Origin: Acidimicrobiales bacterium
GTDB lineage: Bacteria; Actinomycetota; Acidimicrobiia; Acidimicrobiales; DATDAH01
Reading direction: 5' to 3'
Assembly: GCA_016794585.1 (NCBI GenBank)
Contig: JAEUJM010000026.1
Coordinates: 264,153-318,241, forward strand
DNA length: 54,089 nt
Position 1 is the first letter of the stretch. Every line of letters starts with the position of its first letter. Made by a program: the position numbers and the translations under genes. Below, in pieces: positions 25,236 through 33,703 of the stretch. The notes beneath the pieces are model-generated. The model did no database searches and was not told the origin of the DNA. It saw only the letters and a program-made list of their open reading frames with translations.

Positions 25236-25403
25236 TCAGGCGGCGGTGCGCTCGGCGGGGGCCGAAGCCTCACGACGGGCGTGCTCCGCCCGACGGAGAG
25301 CCTCACGGGCCTGGGCGATCCCGACGCGGCCCACCTCGCGGGTGTGCTCGTCGAGGCGCCAGACCGTCGAGTCGTCCTCGAGGAGAACCAGTTGGCGTTT
25401 CAT
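25236..25403 (-). CDS. Small conserved-looking protein, 55 aa
   Basis: A 55-residue protein from ATG 25403, with MKRQLVLLEDDSTVWRLDEHTREVG followed by a basic Ala/Arg helix. The first half looks like a beta-hairpin, the second a helix. Short proteins of this style are common in actinobacteria, but no function is known to me. A TTTACT block ends 6 bases upstream, a weak leaderless signal. Codon structure is clean and no other gene fills this stretch. Confidence 0.65.
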   Translation of the reverse strand: MKRQLVLLEDDSTVWRLDEHTREVGRVGIAQAREALRRAEHARREASAPAERTAA

Positions 25404-25478
25404 GTTCCAAGTAAACCCAGGGGGTGTGACAGGTATGCCGGCGAGGACAGGGGTCACAGCCGCGAAAACGGCGTCGAG

Positions 25479-25484
25479 TAGCCT
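25479..25484 (+). promoter_or_regulatory. Candidate -10 of leaderless promoter (TAGCCT)
   Basis: TAGCCT ends 7 bases before the ATG at 25492. Confidence 0.5.
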
Positions 25485-25491
25485 GCAGGGC

Positions 25492-27933
25492 ATGCGGGCC
25501 CGTTCCTCGACGCGTTCGGTGGCCCTGGGGCTGCTCAGCGTGGCCGTCGGGCTCCTCGCCGCTGCGGGGTCGTGGTCGCTCGCCGCCGCGGCCCCCCGCG
25601 CCGACATCGAGCCCGGTCAGGTCCTCGTCACCGATCAGGAGGCCGGCGAGGTCCGCGCCCTCGGTGACGACGGCGAGAGCACCGTGGTGCTGGGCGACCT
25701 CGGCGCGGCCCGCGGGGTGATCGTCCTCTCCGACGGAGCGGTCCTCGTGGCCGACAGCGATGCCGGCGCCATCGTCGGGACCGGCGGCCGATTCGGCGAC
25801 GAGCGGGTCGAGGTGGCCACCGGCCTCGAATCGCCGGAGGGTCTCGCCGTCGCCGGCGGCGGACGCCTGTACGTCACGTCCTTCAGCGAGGGCACCCTCA
25901 ACCAGGTCGACATCAGCAGCGGCCAGGTCATCGGTCTGGCCGCAGGTCTCGACGGCCCGTCGGCGGTCCTGGCCCTCCGCGAGCCCCGATCGCCCAACCA
26001 CGTCGTCGTCTCCGAGTGGTTCAGCGGCCGGGTCGCCGACCTCCGCCGCGACGGCGAGCGGGTCGCCACCCTTCTGCGCGGCCTCGAGCGCCCTGCCGGC
26101 CTCGCCGCAGACGGAGACGGCACCCTCTACGTCTCCGATCGGGCCGCGGACGAGATCGTCGCGTTGGACGCCGACGGCCGGCGGCGGGTCGCCGCCGAGG
26201 TCGACGCCCCCGCGGGCCTCTCGCTCGATCCCGTGGAGCCCGGCCCGGGACAGGACTACGAGCTCGTGGCGGCCACCGCCGACGGCATCCAGCGCATCGA
26301 CGTGACCACCGGTGACGCCACCGTGGTCGACGACCTGACGACCGGCGCCGCCGTGGCCGTCGCTCCCGACGAGTTCGTGGTCCCGGCCTCGACGGCGACG
26401 ACCGTCGGTGACGGTGGCTCGGAGGGCGCCGCAGGAGGTGACCAGGTGGCGTCGGGCGTGGACGGCCGCGACCTCGATCCCGTGATGGTCGGGCTGGTGG
26501 CCATCGCCGTGTTCCTGTTCGGCGTGGCGCTGGTGAGCGGGATCCAGCTGTGGCGCAACCGCGGGAGCGACGGCGACGCTGATGGCGAAACCGATCGCCG
26601 TGCCGGCCTGTCGCGCAAGGAGCGGCGGCGGGCGCGTCGCACGGACAAGGCGGTGCAGGCCGCCGAGCGCAAGACAGCCAAGGAGGTCGAGAAGGCCGAG
26701 AGGCGTGCGGCCAAGCTGGCGCCGGACCCCGAGCCCGCCGCGGCCGGCTCGGCGGCGCCGAGCCGCAAGGAGCGCAAGGACGCACAGCGGGCGGCGAGAT
26801 CCGAGGCGAAGGCCGCCGACGTGAGCGCCAAGCGCCAGGCCACGCTCGATGCGCACCACGCCCGTCAGGCGGCGGCGCAGGCGAGAGCCGACGAGAAGCA
26901 GGCGAAGGCCCAGGCGAGGGCCGATGCCAAAGCCGGGGCGCGAGAGACGAAGGCCGCCGATCGCTCGGCGGCCGAGGCGCCGCTGGCGACCCGGGACGAG
27001 CCGGCGGCACCGCCCGCCGCGGCCGCGGCGGGTAGGGCCTCCACCTGGCCGCCCGAACCGGGCGGGTCCCCGGCGCTCGAGGCCGACCTGCCCACGGTCA
27101 CCCCCGAGACCGCCGACCCGGCGCCGGGGCCGCGGACCCCGCTGTTCGCGGCGCCGCCCGACGCCCCCCTCACCGCCGGCCCCTTCCTCGAGTCGCTGTT
27201 CGTGGACGATGCCCCGAGCGCGCCCTCGAGGGCCGATGCCGTCGCGGCCGACCAGCCCGAGCCGCGCGTCCTGCGTGAGCCAAACCTGGAGCCCGAGCCA
27301 AACCTGGAGCCCGAGCCAAACCTGGAGCCCGAGCCGAACGTGCCGCCCGAGCCGCCCCCGGGCGTCGGACTCGAGGCGGGTTCTCCCGGCGATGTGGCCG
27401 GCGACCCGCCGGCCTCGGCCGTGCCCCCTCCGGCGCCCGTCACGCCCCCTCTGGCGCCCGTCACGCCCTCCGTCCCGGCGGTCGTGGCCCGATCCGCCCT
27501 CGAGCCAGCGCGGGCCGACGAGGCGCCGCCGGTCGACCTCAGCGAGGCGGTCGCACGCGAGGTGCCGCCACCCAAGGGCGTGCGGGGTCGGCGTCGGGCC
27601 AAGCGCCGCGTCCAGGCCGCCGAGCACCGTCATCGTCAGCTGCGGGCCATCACCGCGATCTTGAGCGTCCCCCCGCTGGCCTTGCCGCCCGCCCCGGTCC
27701 GCCGGGCCATCGGCGTGGCCTCGGCCGCATCGGTGGCGACGCCCGATGCCACACCGACCGTCACGTCGGGGCCGGCCGCCATCAGCGCGGCGCCGGCCGA
27801 TCGTGCCGGCGACCCTGACCAACGACCCGGGGCGGTGGACCCGGAGGCCGGCGAGGGGCCGGCGGTGCCGTGGCCGGGTGAGGGCGACCGTGGCGACGCG
27901 TCGGCCGCCTGGCCGAACCAGCCCACCCACTGA
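25492..27933 (+). CDS. Membrane-anchored NHL/SMP-30-like propeller protein with Lys/Ala coiled coil and Pro-rich tail
   Basis: An 813-aa protein. A signal peptide (about 1-34) is followed by a beta-propeller of NHL/SMP-30 type (about 38-290: GDLGAARGVIVLSDGAVLVAD, LESPEGLAVAGGGRLYV, LERPAGLAADGDGTLYVSD), one membrane helix (about 327-348, VMVGLVAIAVFLFGVALV), and a cytoplasmic region rich in Lys/Arg/Ala (about 365-500) that looks like coiled coil, then a Pro/Glu-rich disordered tail with three EPNLEP repeats (about 596-616). The propeller would lie outside and the basic region inside. I infer an envelope sensor or scaffold; a specific function is not known. The tail may have expanded by slippage (see 27277). 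Confidence 0.8.
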   Translation: MRARSSTRSVALGLLSVAVGLLAAAGSWSLAAAAPRADIEPGQVLVTDQEAGEVRALGDDGESTVVLGDLGAARGVIVLSDGAVLVADSDAGAIVGTGGRFGDERVEVATGLESPEGLAVAGGGRLYVTSFSEGTLNQVDISSGQVIGLAAGLDGPSAVLALREPRSPNHVVVSEWFSGRVADLRRDGERVATLLRGLERPAGLAADGDGTLYVSDRAADEIVALDADGRRRVAAEVDAPAGLSLDPVEPGPGQDYELVAATADGIQRIDVTTGDATVVDDLTTGAAVAVAPDEFVVPASTATTVGDGGSEGAAGGDQVASGVDGRDLDPVMVGLVAIAVFLFGVALVSGIQLWRNRGSDGDADGETDRRAGLSRKERRRARRTDKAVQAAERKTAKEVEKAERRAAKLAPDPEPAAAGSAAPSRKERKDAQRAARSEAKAADVSAKRQATLDAHHARQAAAQARADEKQAKAQARADAKAGARETKAADRSAAEAPLATRDEPAAPPAAAAAGRASTWPPEPGGSPALEADLPTVTPETADPAPGPRTPLFAAPPDAPLTAGPFLESLFVDDAPSAPSRADAVAADQPEPRVLREPNLEPEPNLEPEPNLEPEPNVPPEPPPGVGLEAGSPGDVAGDPPASAVPPPAPVTPPLAPVTPSVPAVVARSALEPARADEAPPVDLSEAVAREVPPPKGVRGRRRAKRRVQAAEHRHRQLRAITAILSVPPLALPPAPVRRAIGVASAASVATPDATPTVTSGPAAISAAPADRAGDPDQRPGAVDPEAGEGPAVPWPGEGDRGDASAAWPNQPTH
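27277..27339 (+). repeat. 18-bp in-frame tandem repeat coding EPNLEP
   Basis: Three exact copies of GAGCCAAACCTGGAGCCC (27277-27294, 27295-27312, 27313-27330) plus a partial fourth. The multiple-of-three unit keeps the reading frame and lengthens the disordered tail. Copy number probably varies between strains. Confidence 0.9.
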
Positions 27934-27945
27934 CGCCCGGGCGGG

Positions 27946-29334
27946 CTAGCGGGGCGCTCCGGGGGCCGGCACCGCCCACGGCCGCTCCCGCTCGACGGTG
28001 AGGGCGAGGTCGAGGAGCAAGGCGTCCTGGAGGTGGCGGCCGATCACCTGCATGCCCACCGGGAGCCCGTCGACCGTGCCCACCGGGATGGAGACCGCCG
28101 GGTTGCCCACGATGTTGGCGGGGATGGTGAGAGCGCCGTTGTTCTCGACGCCGACCTGTTGGTCGCCCACCCGCGTGTTCACGCTGACCTCGGCGGGGAA
28201 GGCCACGTCCGGATTGGTGGCGCAGATGATGAAGTCGACCTCGTCGAAGACCGCGGCCATCGCCTCGTTGGCCGCGGTCCTGGCCTGCTCGGCCCGCGCC
28301 GCCAGACTCAGGTCGAACATCTGGTGGGCGATCTCGAGGCCGAAGGCGATCTCGAGGGTGAGGTCGTCCTTGCAGTCCGGGTAGCGGTCCCCCAGCAGTG
28401 ACTTGAGCTGCACCAGGTTGGTCATGGCCCACTCGAGGCCGAGGCCGGGCAGGCGCACCGGCACGTCGACGAGGACGAGGCCGGCGTCGAGCGCGAGCTG
28501 TTCGCCCGCGGCCCGCACCAAGGCCTCGACCTCGGGGCGGACGATGGCGCTCCCGAGGTCCGGGGCCACCACCGCCTTCTTGCCCCGCAGCTCGCGGGTG
28601 CCCAGGTTCGCCTCCCACCCGTCCTGCTTCGCAAGGCTGTAGGGGTCGCGGTGATCGAAGCCGGCGGTCACGTCGTAGTAGCGGGCGATGTCGCGCACGG
28701 ACCGCGAGAGGCAGCCCAGGACGACGGTGAGCGGGGCGATCTCGGTCCGAGGGCCACGGGGGATGCGTCCGGCCGTGCCCTTCAGGCCGGGCAGGCCGTT
28801 GAAGCCGGCCGGGATGCGGATGGACCCGCCGCCGTCCCCGCCGGTGGCGAGGGTGAGCAGTCCACCGGCCACCGCGGCCGCCGAGCCGGACGAGGAGCCG
28901 CCCGCCGTGCGCGACGGGTCCCACGCGTTGCCGGTGACGCCGTTCAGCTTGGTGGTGCTGATGTTGAGCCCGCCGAACTCGCTGGCGGTGGTCATGCCCA
29001 CCGGGACGACGCCGGCCTCCTTCAGGCGCGTGACCTGGAGGCCGTCGTGGTCGCCGATCTGGTCCTGGAACACCAGCGAGGCGTGGGTGGCGGGCCAGCC
29101 CGCCACGGGCTCGAGCTCCTTGATGGCGAGGGGCACACCGCCGAACGGGAGCGACGGGTCGGCGGCCGCGGCGCCGGCACGGGCCGCCTCCGGGTCGAGG
29201 TGCGAGAAGGCGTTCAGCTCGCTGGCCTCGATGGCGGCCAGCGTGGCGTCCAGTTCCTCGAGGGGGGACCGCTCACCGGCGCGGAAGGCGTCGACGAGCG
29301 AACAGGCATCACCGGTCCAGGGGGCGTCGGGCAT
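27946..29334 (-). CDS. Amidase (amidase signature family)
   Basis: The 462-aa protein from ATG 29334 has the amidase signature: catalytic Lys in FGGVPLAIKE, and the Gly/Ser-rich GGSSSGSAAAVAGG followed by GGDGGGSIRIPAG, which gives the Ser-cisSer-Lys triad. It hydrolyses an amide bond of an unidentified substrate in the cytoplasm. An in-frame GTG 18 bases upstream is an alternative start, but the ATG lies behind a TACAAC -10-like block. The gene is divergent from the thioesterase gene and convergent with the propeller gene. Family is firm, substrate is unknown. Confidence 0.92.
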   Translation of the reverse strand: MPDAPWTGDACSLVDAFRAGERSPLEELDATLAAIEASELNAFSHLDPEAARAGAAAADPSLPFGGVPLAIKELEPVAGWPATHASLVFQDQIGDHDGLQVTRLKEAGVVPVGMTTASEFGGLNISTTKLNGVTGNAWDPSRTAGGSSSGSAAAVAGGLLTLATGGDGGGSIRIPAGFNGLPGLKGTAGRIPRGPRTEIAPLTVVLGCLSRSVRDIARYYDVTAGFDHRDPYSLAKQDGWEANLGTRELRGKKAVVAPDLGSAIVRPEVEALVRAAGEQLALDAGLVLVDVPVRLPGLGLEWAMTNLVQLKSLLGDRYPDCKDDLTLEIAFGLEIAHQMFDLSLAARAEQARTAANEAMAAVFDEVDFIICATNPDVAFPAEVSVNTRVGDQQVGVENNGALTIPANIVGNPAVSIPVGTVDGLPVGMQVIGRHLQDALLLDLALTVERERPWAVPAPGAPR

Positions 29335-29390
29335 CACGGAGTTGTAGCGCACGTAGAGTCGGCGGCGACGAAAGGGAGGGCGCGCACCAG

Positions 29391-30197
29391 ATGGATGCCG
29401 TGAAGTGGTTGGGGCTCGAGGCGACGGACGACCCGATGCGGTGGCGTCTGCCGGTGACCCCGGGCATCTCGACCATGGGTCACTTCCTCTTCGGCGGTTG
29501 TGGACTCGGGGCCACCATCGGCGCGATGGAGGGCGCCACCGGCCGTCCCATCGTGTGGGCGACCGCGCAATACCTCTCCTACGCCCGACCGGGATCGGTC
29601 ATGGACATCGAGGTCACCGTGCCCCAGTCGGGCCGCCAGACCACCCAGGCCCGAGCCGTGGGCCGGGTGGGGGACACCGAGATCCTGACCGTGAACGCAG
29701 CCCTGGGGTCGCGCCCGCTCGACCTCGCCGGCCAGTGGGCGCAGCGTCCCGAGGTGCCCGACCCCGACGACTGCCCTCACCGCACCTACCGCGCCGAGCA
29801 CGCCAACACCCTCATGACCCGTCTGGACCAGCGCCTCGCCCTCGGTCGCGAGATGGACGAGCTCGACGGCACCCCCACCGAGGACGGTCGCAGCGCCTTG
29901 TGGGTGCGCATGCCCGAGCTGCTCGAGATGTCGGGGGCCGCGCTCGCCATCCTCGGCGACTACGTGCCCTTCGGCATCGGCCAGGCTCTCGGTCAACGGG
30001 CGGGGGGCAACAGCCTCGACAACACGCTGCGGGTCGCCCGACTGGTCCCCACCGAGTGGGTGCTGCTCGACATCCGGGTGCACGCCGTGGACAACGGCTA
30101 CGGGCACGGCCTCGTCCATCTCTGGGCCGAGGACCACACGCTGCTCGCCACGGCCAGCCAGTCCACCATCGTTCGCTTCTGGGAGGAGCCGAAATGA
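29391..30197 (+). CDS. Acyl-CoA thioesterase, TesB/4HBT-type double hotdog
   Basis: The 268-aa protein from ATG 29391, behind AAAGGGAGGG, has GHFLFGGCGLGATIGAME (first hotdog helix) and ATAQYLSYARPGSVMDIEV, then a second hotdog (HLWAEDHTLLATASQSTIVRFW) typical of thioesterase-like double-hotdog proteins of actinobacterial lipid or sterol degradation. It should cleave an acyl-CoA. It overlaps the LLM oxidoreductase gene by four bases (ATGA), so the two are coupled and may act in one catabolic pathway. Confidence 0.83.
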   Translation: MDAVKWLGLEATDDPMRWRLPVTPGISTMGHFLFGGCGLGATIGAMEGATGRPIVWATAQYLSYARPGSVMDIEVTVPQSGRQTTQARAVGRVGDTEILTVNAALGSRPLDLAGQWAQRPEVPDPDDCPHRTYRAEHANTLMTRLDQRLALGREMDELDGTPTEDGRSALWVRMPELLEMSGAALAILGDYVPFGIGQALGQRAGGNSLDNTLRVARLVPTEWVLLDIRVHAVDNGYGHGLVHLWAEDHTLLATASQSTIVRFWEEPK

Positions 30198-31162
30198 CCG
30201 ACGCCCGCTACGGGATGACCATCCCGTTCGACGACGTCCCCCTCCACGCCCAGGCCGACTGGGTCCGCGAGCTGGCCGACCTCGGCTACACGGACGTGTG
30301 GTCCAGCGAGGCCAACGGGGCCGACGCCTTCACACCCCTGGCGCTGGCCTCGGTGTGGGCACCGTCACTGCGCCTGGGCACCGCCATCGTCCCGGCGTTC
30401 ACCCGCGGCCCGGCCTGCCTCGCCCAGTCGGTGGGCTCACTGGCCCAGGCGGCGCCGGGCCGACTGGCCTTCGGCATCGGCACGTCCTCGAACGTCATCG
30501 TCGAGGGTTGGAACGGCATCCCCTTCGAGCAGCCCTACGAGCGCACCCGGGACATGGTGCGCTTCCTGCGGGCCGCGCTGACGGGTGAGAAGGTCACCGA
30601 GCAGTACGAGACCTTCTCCGTCCGCAGCTTCAAGCTGGGCGTCGTCCCCGAACAGCCCGTGCCCCTGCTGATCGCGGCCTTGCGCCCCGGCATGTTGCGC
30701 CTCGCCGGCCGCGAGGGCGACGGCGCCATCATCAACTGGCTCTCGGCCGATGACGTCGCCACCGTGAAGCCCCACGTCGACGCCGGCGGGCCCGGCAAGG
30801 AGATCGTGGCCCGCATCTTCGTGGCCGTCTCCGAGGACGCGGACACCGTGCGGGCCATGGGCCGTTTCGCCATCGCCGCCTACCTGAACGTGCCCGTGTA
30901 CGCCGCCTTCCACGACTGGTTGGGCCGCGGCGAGCGGCTCCAGCCCATGTGGGACCTCTGGAAGGCCGGCGACCGCAAGGCGGCGCTGGCCGCGATCCCC
31001 GACTCGGTGGTCGACGAGCTCATCGTCCACGGTCCCGCCGAGGCCTGCCGCGAGCACATCGCCCGCTACGTCGCCAACGGCGTCACCACGCCGGCGCTCG
31101 CGCTGCTGCCCTTCGGCACCGACCCCCAGACCGCCTACCGGGCACTCGCGCCGGTCACCTAA
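30194..31162 (+). CDS. LLM-class (F420-dependent) oxidoreductase
   Basis: The 322-aa protein from ATG 30194 is a luciferase-like TIM barrel: GMTIPFDDVPLHAQADWVRELADLGYTDVWSSE at the N-terminus, LRLGTAIVPAFTRGPACLAQSVGSLAQ, and RLAFGIGTSSNVIVEGWNG. This is the F420-dependent (TIGR03560-like) class often found with fatty acid and steroid catabolism in Actinobacteria and Acidimicrobiia. The cofactor could be FMN or F420; F420 is inferred. It is translationally coupled to the thioesterase upstream. A paralogue lies at 39936. Confidence 0.88.
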   Translation: MTDARYGMTIPFDDVPLHAQADWVRELADLGYTDVWSSEANGADAFTPLALASVWAPSLRLGTAIVPAFTRGPACLAQSVGSLAQAAPGRLAFGIGTSSNVIVEGWNGIPFEQPYERTRDMVRFLRAALTGEKVTEQYETFSVRSFKLGVVPEQPVPLLIAALRPGMLRLAGREGDGAIINWLSADDVATVKPHVDAGGPGKEIVARIFVAVSEDADTVRAMGRFAIAAYLNVPVYAAFHDWLGRGERLQPMWDLWKAGDRKAALAAIPDSVVDELIVHGPAEACREHIARYVANGVTTPALALLPFGTDPQTAYRALAPVT

Positions 31163-31168
31163 GTCGAC

Positions 31169-31755
31169 CGCCGCCTCCCCGTTCGCGCCGCCGATCCGTC
31201 AGCGGCGTCCGGGCCCCTCGCTCCGGTCCGGAAGGACGCGAAGAAGGCGGTGCCGGGTACGCGCTCGTGCGGCTCACGATCACGACGCCTCTTCCTCTGC
31301 GGCGCTGGCTCCCGCTTCGGCGCCGTCGCCCCGCCGTTCTCGGTGCCGATCCGTCGGCGGCGACTGGGGTGGTGCGCATCGGTCGCAAAAGCCGCAGGGA
31401 AGGGATGCTGGCTCGCGCTCGTGCGGCTCACGATCACGACGGCTCTTCCACTGCGGCGCTGGCTCCCGCTTCGGCGCCGTCGCCCCGCCGTTCTCGGTGC
31501 CGATCCGTCGGCGGCGACTGGGGTGGTGCGCATCGGTCGCAAAAGCCGCAGGGAAGGGGATGCTGGATCGCGCTCGTGCGGCTCACGATCACGACGCCTC
31601 TTCCTCTGCGGCGCTGGCTCCCGCTTCGGCGCCCGTCGCCTCCCCGTTCGCGCCGCCGATCCGTCAGCGGCGTCCGGGCCCCTCGCGCCGGTCCGAAATG
31701 ACGCGAAGAAGGCGGTGCCGGGTACGCGCTCATGCGGCTCACGACCACGATTCGG
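31169..31755. repeat. 154-156 bp imperfect tandem repeat, about four copies
   Basis: A block starting GCGCTCGTGCGGCTCACGAT begins at 31261, 31415, 31570 and 31726, i.e. spacings of 154, 155 and 156. Copies 1 and 2 are almost identical. Copy 3 and the stretch before copy 1 carry a diverged second half (with a CCGATCCGTC core in common). The spacing is not a multiple of three, so it is not coding. Confidence 0.85.
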
Positions 31756-31808
31756 TCCGGGTTGCCTCGGATCTCACGGAGCGTGCTCGTTCAGGTCGGG
31801 GCCTGGCT

Positions 31809-31855
31809 TTCTTTGGCCGTTTGACGTCGCATAGCGATGTCAAACGGCCAAAGAA
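31809..31855. repeat. 22-bp stem hairpin (47 bp) in repeat block
   Basis: Arms 31809-31830 and 31834-31855 (start TTCTTTGGCCGTTTGAC) pair perfectly apart from one G-T wobble around an ATA loop. It could be a terminator for the LLM operon, an RNA structure or a small palindromic repeat. Confidence 0.7.
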
Positions 31856-31926
31856 TCGGATGGGATGGGAGCGAGGCGGTGGAATGGCGGCGGCGGCATC
31901 GCTCTTGACCACGGTGCGTGGCGGTA

Positions 31927-31960
31927 GGCGGGGGCCGCCGGCGTTCCGGCCGCCCCCGCC
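31927..31960. repeat. GC-rich hairpin
   Basis: GGCGGGGGC and GCCCCCGCC are 9-bp arms around a loop that holds two CCGG blocks. Weak terminator candidate. Confidence 0.4.
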
Positions 31961-32044
31961 CCGCTTCTTCGCGCCTTTGCCTTTGCCGTCGCCCTTGATT
32001 GCGAGCGCCGGCGGGCAGCCGGCCAGGTGTCGTGGGGTCGGAGG

Positions 32045-32335
32045 GGACCGGGCGGGGGAGGTGGACCGGGGCGCCGGCGTGTGCAGACCACCCCGCCCCG
32101 TTCTTCGCGCCTCTGCCTTTGCCGTCGCCCTTGATCGCGAGCCGGCGGTCAGCCGGCCAGTTGCCGTGGGGTCGGAAGGGGACCGGGCGGGGGAGGTGGA
32201 CCGGGGCGCCGGCGTGTGCAGACCACCCCGCCCCGTTCTTCGCGCTCTTGCCTTTGCCTTTGCCTTCGCCCTTGACGGCGAGCGCCGGCGGTCAGTCGGC
32301 CAGCCAGTTGCCGTGGGGGCCGAAGGGGACGCGGC
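32045..32335 (-). repeat. Tandem copies of the 3' end of the carotenoid oxygenase gene
   Basis: The block AGGTGGACC within a longer match recurs at 32341 (inside the gene), 32194 and 32059, spacing 147 and 135. In the frame of the gene the text after its stop reads ...VHLPRPVPFRPHGNW, close to the gene's own end VHLPRRVPFGPHGNW. The last His metal-ligand motif is therefore duplicated past the stop codon. Confidence 0.85.
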
Positions 32336-33686
32336 GGGGGAGGTGGACCACGGCGACGGGCTCGGCGGTGAGGTCGCGGGCGTCGAGGATGACGAAGTCC
32401 GAGGTGTCTTCGGCACGGTCGTAGACGAAGTTCAGGAGCCAGCCGTCGTCCTCAGCCGTGCCGCCCGGATCCGGCGCGAAGACCGCTTCGCCGCAGACGT
32501 GGTGGTCGCCGTAGCGATGCTCGACGGAGCTGCCGTCGCGGAGGTCGTACTTGACCACGCCCTCGAAGCGGGCGCCGGTCTGGGTGAGCTCGCCCGCGTT
32601 GGCCACGTAGCCGTAGCGGTTGGGTCGTCCGGCGAGGTCGTCGTTGATGCGGGGGAAGTCGCCGGACCGGTCGTCCAGGGCCTCTTCGGTGACCGCCCCC
32701 GTGGCGAGGTCGAGCCGCCACCGGTGCAGGTGGGGGAACGCGGGGGGCGCGCCTTCCGTGTCGCCGAAGCCGATGACGAGGTCGTCGGCGCGGCAGCCGT
32801 CGACCACGACGGCGTCGCCGTCGTCCCAGCCGTTGAGGAAGTGGTAGGCGTAGAACGGGTCGACCTCGAACCAGCGCACGTCGGCGTTGCCGCCGTCGCG
32901 GGGCATCACTCCGATGCGGGCGCCGTGCTCGGGCTTCCACTGCACGATGGGGCCGCCGTTGAGCATCCCCTCGATGTCGAACACGGCGGGGAGGTCGAAG
33001 AACACGGCGTGGCGCTCGGTGACCACGAAGTCGTGCATCATCACCGGCGCGGGCAGGTCGATGGGCGCGTGGTGCGCCACGGCTCCGGCGGGGTCGAGCT
33101 CGTAGTAGTGCAGGTAGGGCGCGGCAGGGCCCGCCCCGAAGAAACACAGGCGCCCGGTGTCGGGGTCGGGCTTCGGGTGGGCGGTCATCGCGCTGACCAG
33201 CGCGCCGTCGAAGTCGGTCTCGCCCAGGGTGACGAGATCGGCGTCGAGCTCGGTGGGCGACCCGGCCTCCCAGAGGGCAAGCAGGCGGCCGGCGTGGCGG
33301 ATGATGTTCGTGTTGGCCGGGTTCTTCATCATGCCGACCTCGGCCATCAGGTCGGGGTCGGGCAGCAGGAACTCGGACATGCCGCCGAAGAGGGGGTGCC
33401 CGGCCCGCCGTTCGGCTTGGAGGCCCTTGGTCTGCACCCAGCGGTTGCGGTACGACGCCGTGCCGCCCTCGAGGCGGACGCCGTGGAGCATGCCGTCGCC
33501 GTCGAACCAGTGGTAGCTGGGCCGGGGGGTCACCGCAGGGTTGAAGCCGTTGCGGAGGTACTCACCGGTGAGGGCCGCCGGGATCTCGCCGGTGACGGGC
33601 AGCGCCCGGGTGGTCAGCTCGTCGTCGACCGGGGCGAAGTTGCCCTGTAGCCACGGGTTGACGGTGGGTTCGGCATCGACCGACAC
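32292..33686 (-). CDS. Carotenoid oxygenase family protein
   Basis: The 464-aa protein from GTG 33686 matches carotenoid/lignostilbene cleavage oxygenases: an N-terminal GNFAPVDDELT ... LPVTGEIPAALTGEYLRNG, FDGDGMLHGVRL, then the metal region with TAHPKPD, VMMHDF and, at the end, GPHGNW (His458 would be the last iron ligand). The enzyme cleaves double bonds of carotenoids, stilbenes or similar using Fe(II) and O2. A TetR-like inverted repeat precedes it. The gene end has been duplicated downstream. Substrate unknown. Confidence 0.92.
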   Translation of the reverse strand: MSVDAEPTVNPWLQGNFAPVDDELTTRALPVTGEIPAALTGEYLRNGFNPAVTPRPSYHWFDGDGMLHGVRLEGGTASYRNRWVQTKGLQAERRAGHPLFGGMSEFLLPDPDLMAEVGMMKNPANTNIIRHAGRLLALWEAGSPTELDADLVTLGETDFDGALVSAMTAHPKPDPDTGRLCFFGAGPAAPYLHYYELDPAGAVAHHAPIDLPAPVMMHDFVVTERHAVFFDLPAVFDIEGMLNGGPIVQWKPEHGARIGVMPRDGGNADVRWFEVDPFYAYHFLNGWDDGDAVVVDGCRADDLVIGFGDTEGAPPAFPHLHRWRLDLATGAVTEEALDDRSGDFPRINDDLAGRPNRYGYVANAGELTQTGARFEGVVKYDLRDGSSVEHRYGDHHVCGEAVFAPDPGGTAEDDGWLLNFVYDRAEDTSDFVILDARDLTAEPVAVVHLPRRVPFGPHGNWLAD

Positions 33687-33703
33687 GGGTGCCCCCTCAG
33701 GTG

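Larger units (their letters stand above)
31163..32291. other. Gene-free 1.1-kb block of tandem repeats and hairpins
   Basis: No reading frame here has protein-like composition; long frames are Arg/Pro-rich shadows. It holds the 154-156 bp repeats (31169-31755), a 47-bp hairpin (31809-31855), a second hairpin (31927-31960) and two copies derived from the 3' end of the carotenoid oxygenase gene (about 32045-32290). Confidence 0.75.

Noticed and set aside
31261..31755. CRISPR-like array
   Set aside because: Units are about 155 bases, abut directly and have no short repeat/unique spacer pattern; no cas genes are near.
31739..32416. Minus-strand 225-codon frame in the repeat block
   Set aside because: Pro/Ser/Arg low-complexity text overlapping the carotenoid oxygenase in another frame; no plausible start signal.
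31497..33650. 717-codon plus-strand frame
   Set aside because: Antisense to the carotenoid oxygenase and made of Gly/Val/Arg-rich shadow sequence across the repeats.
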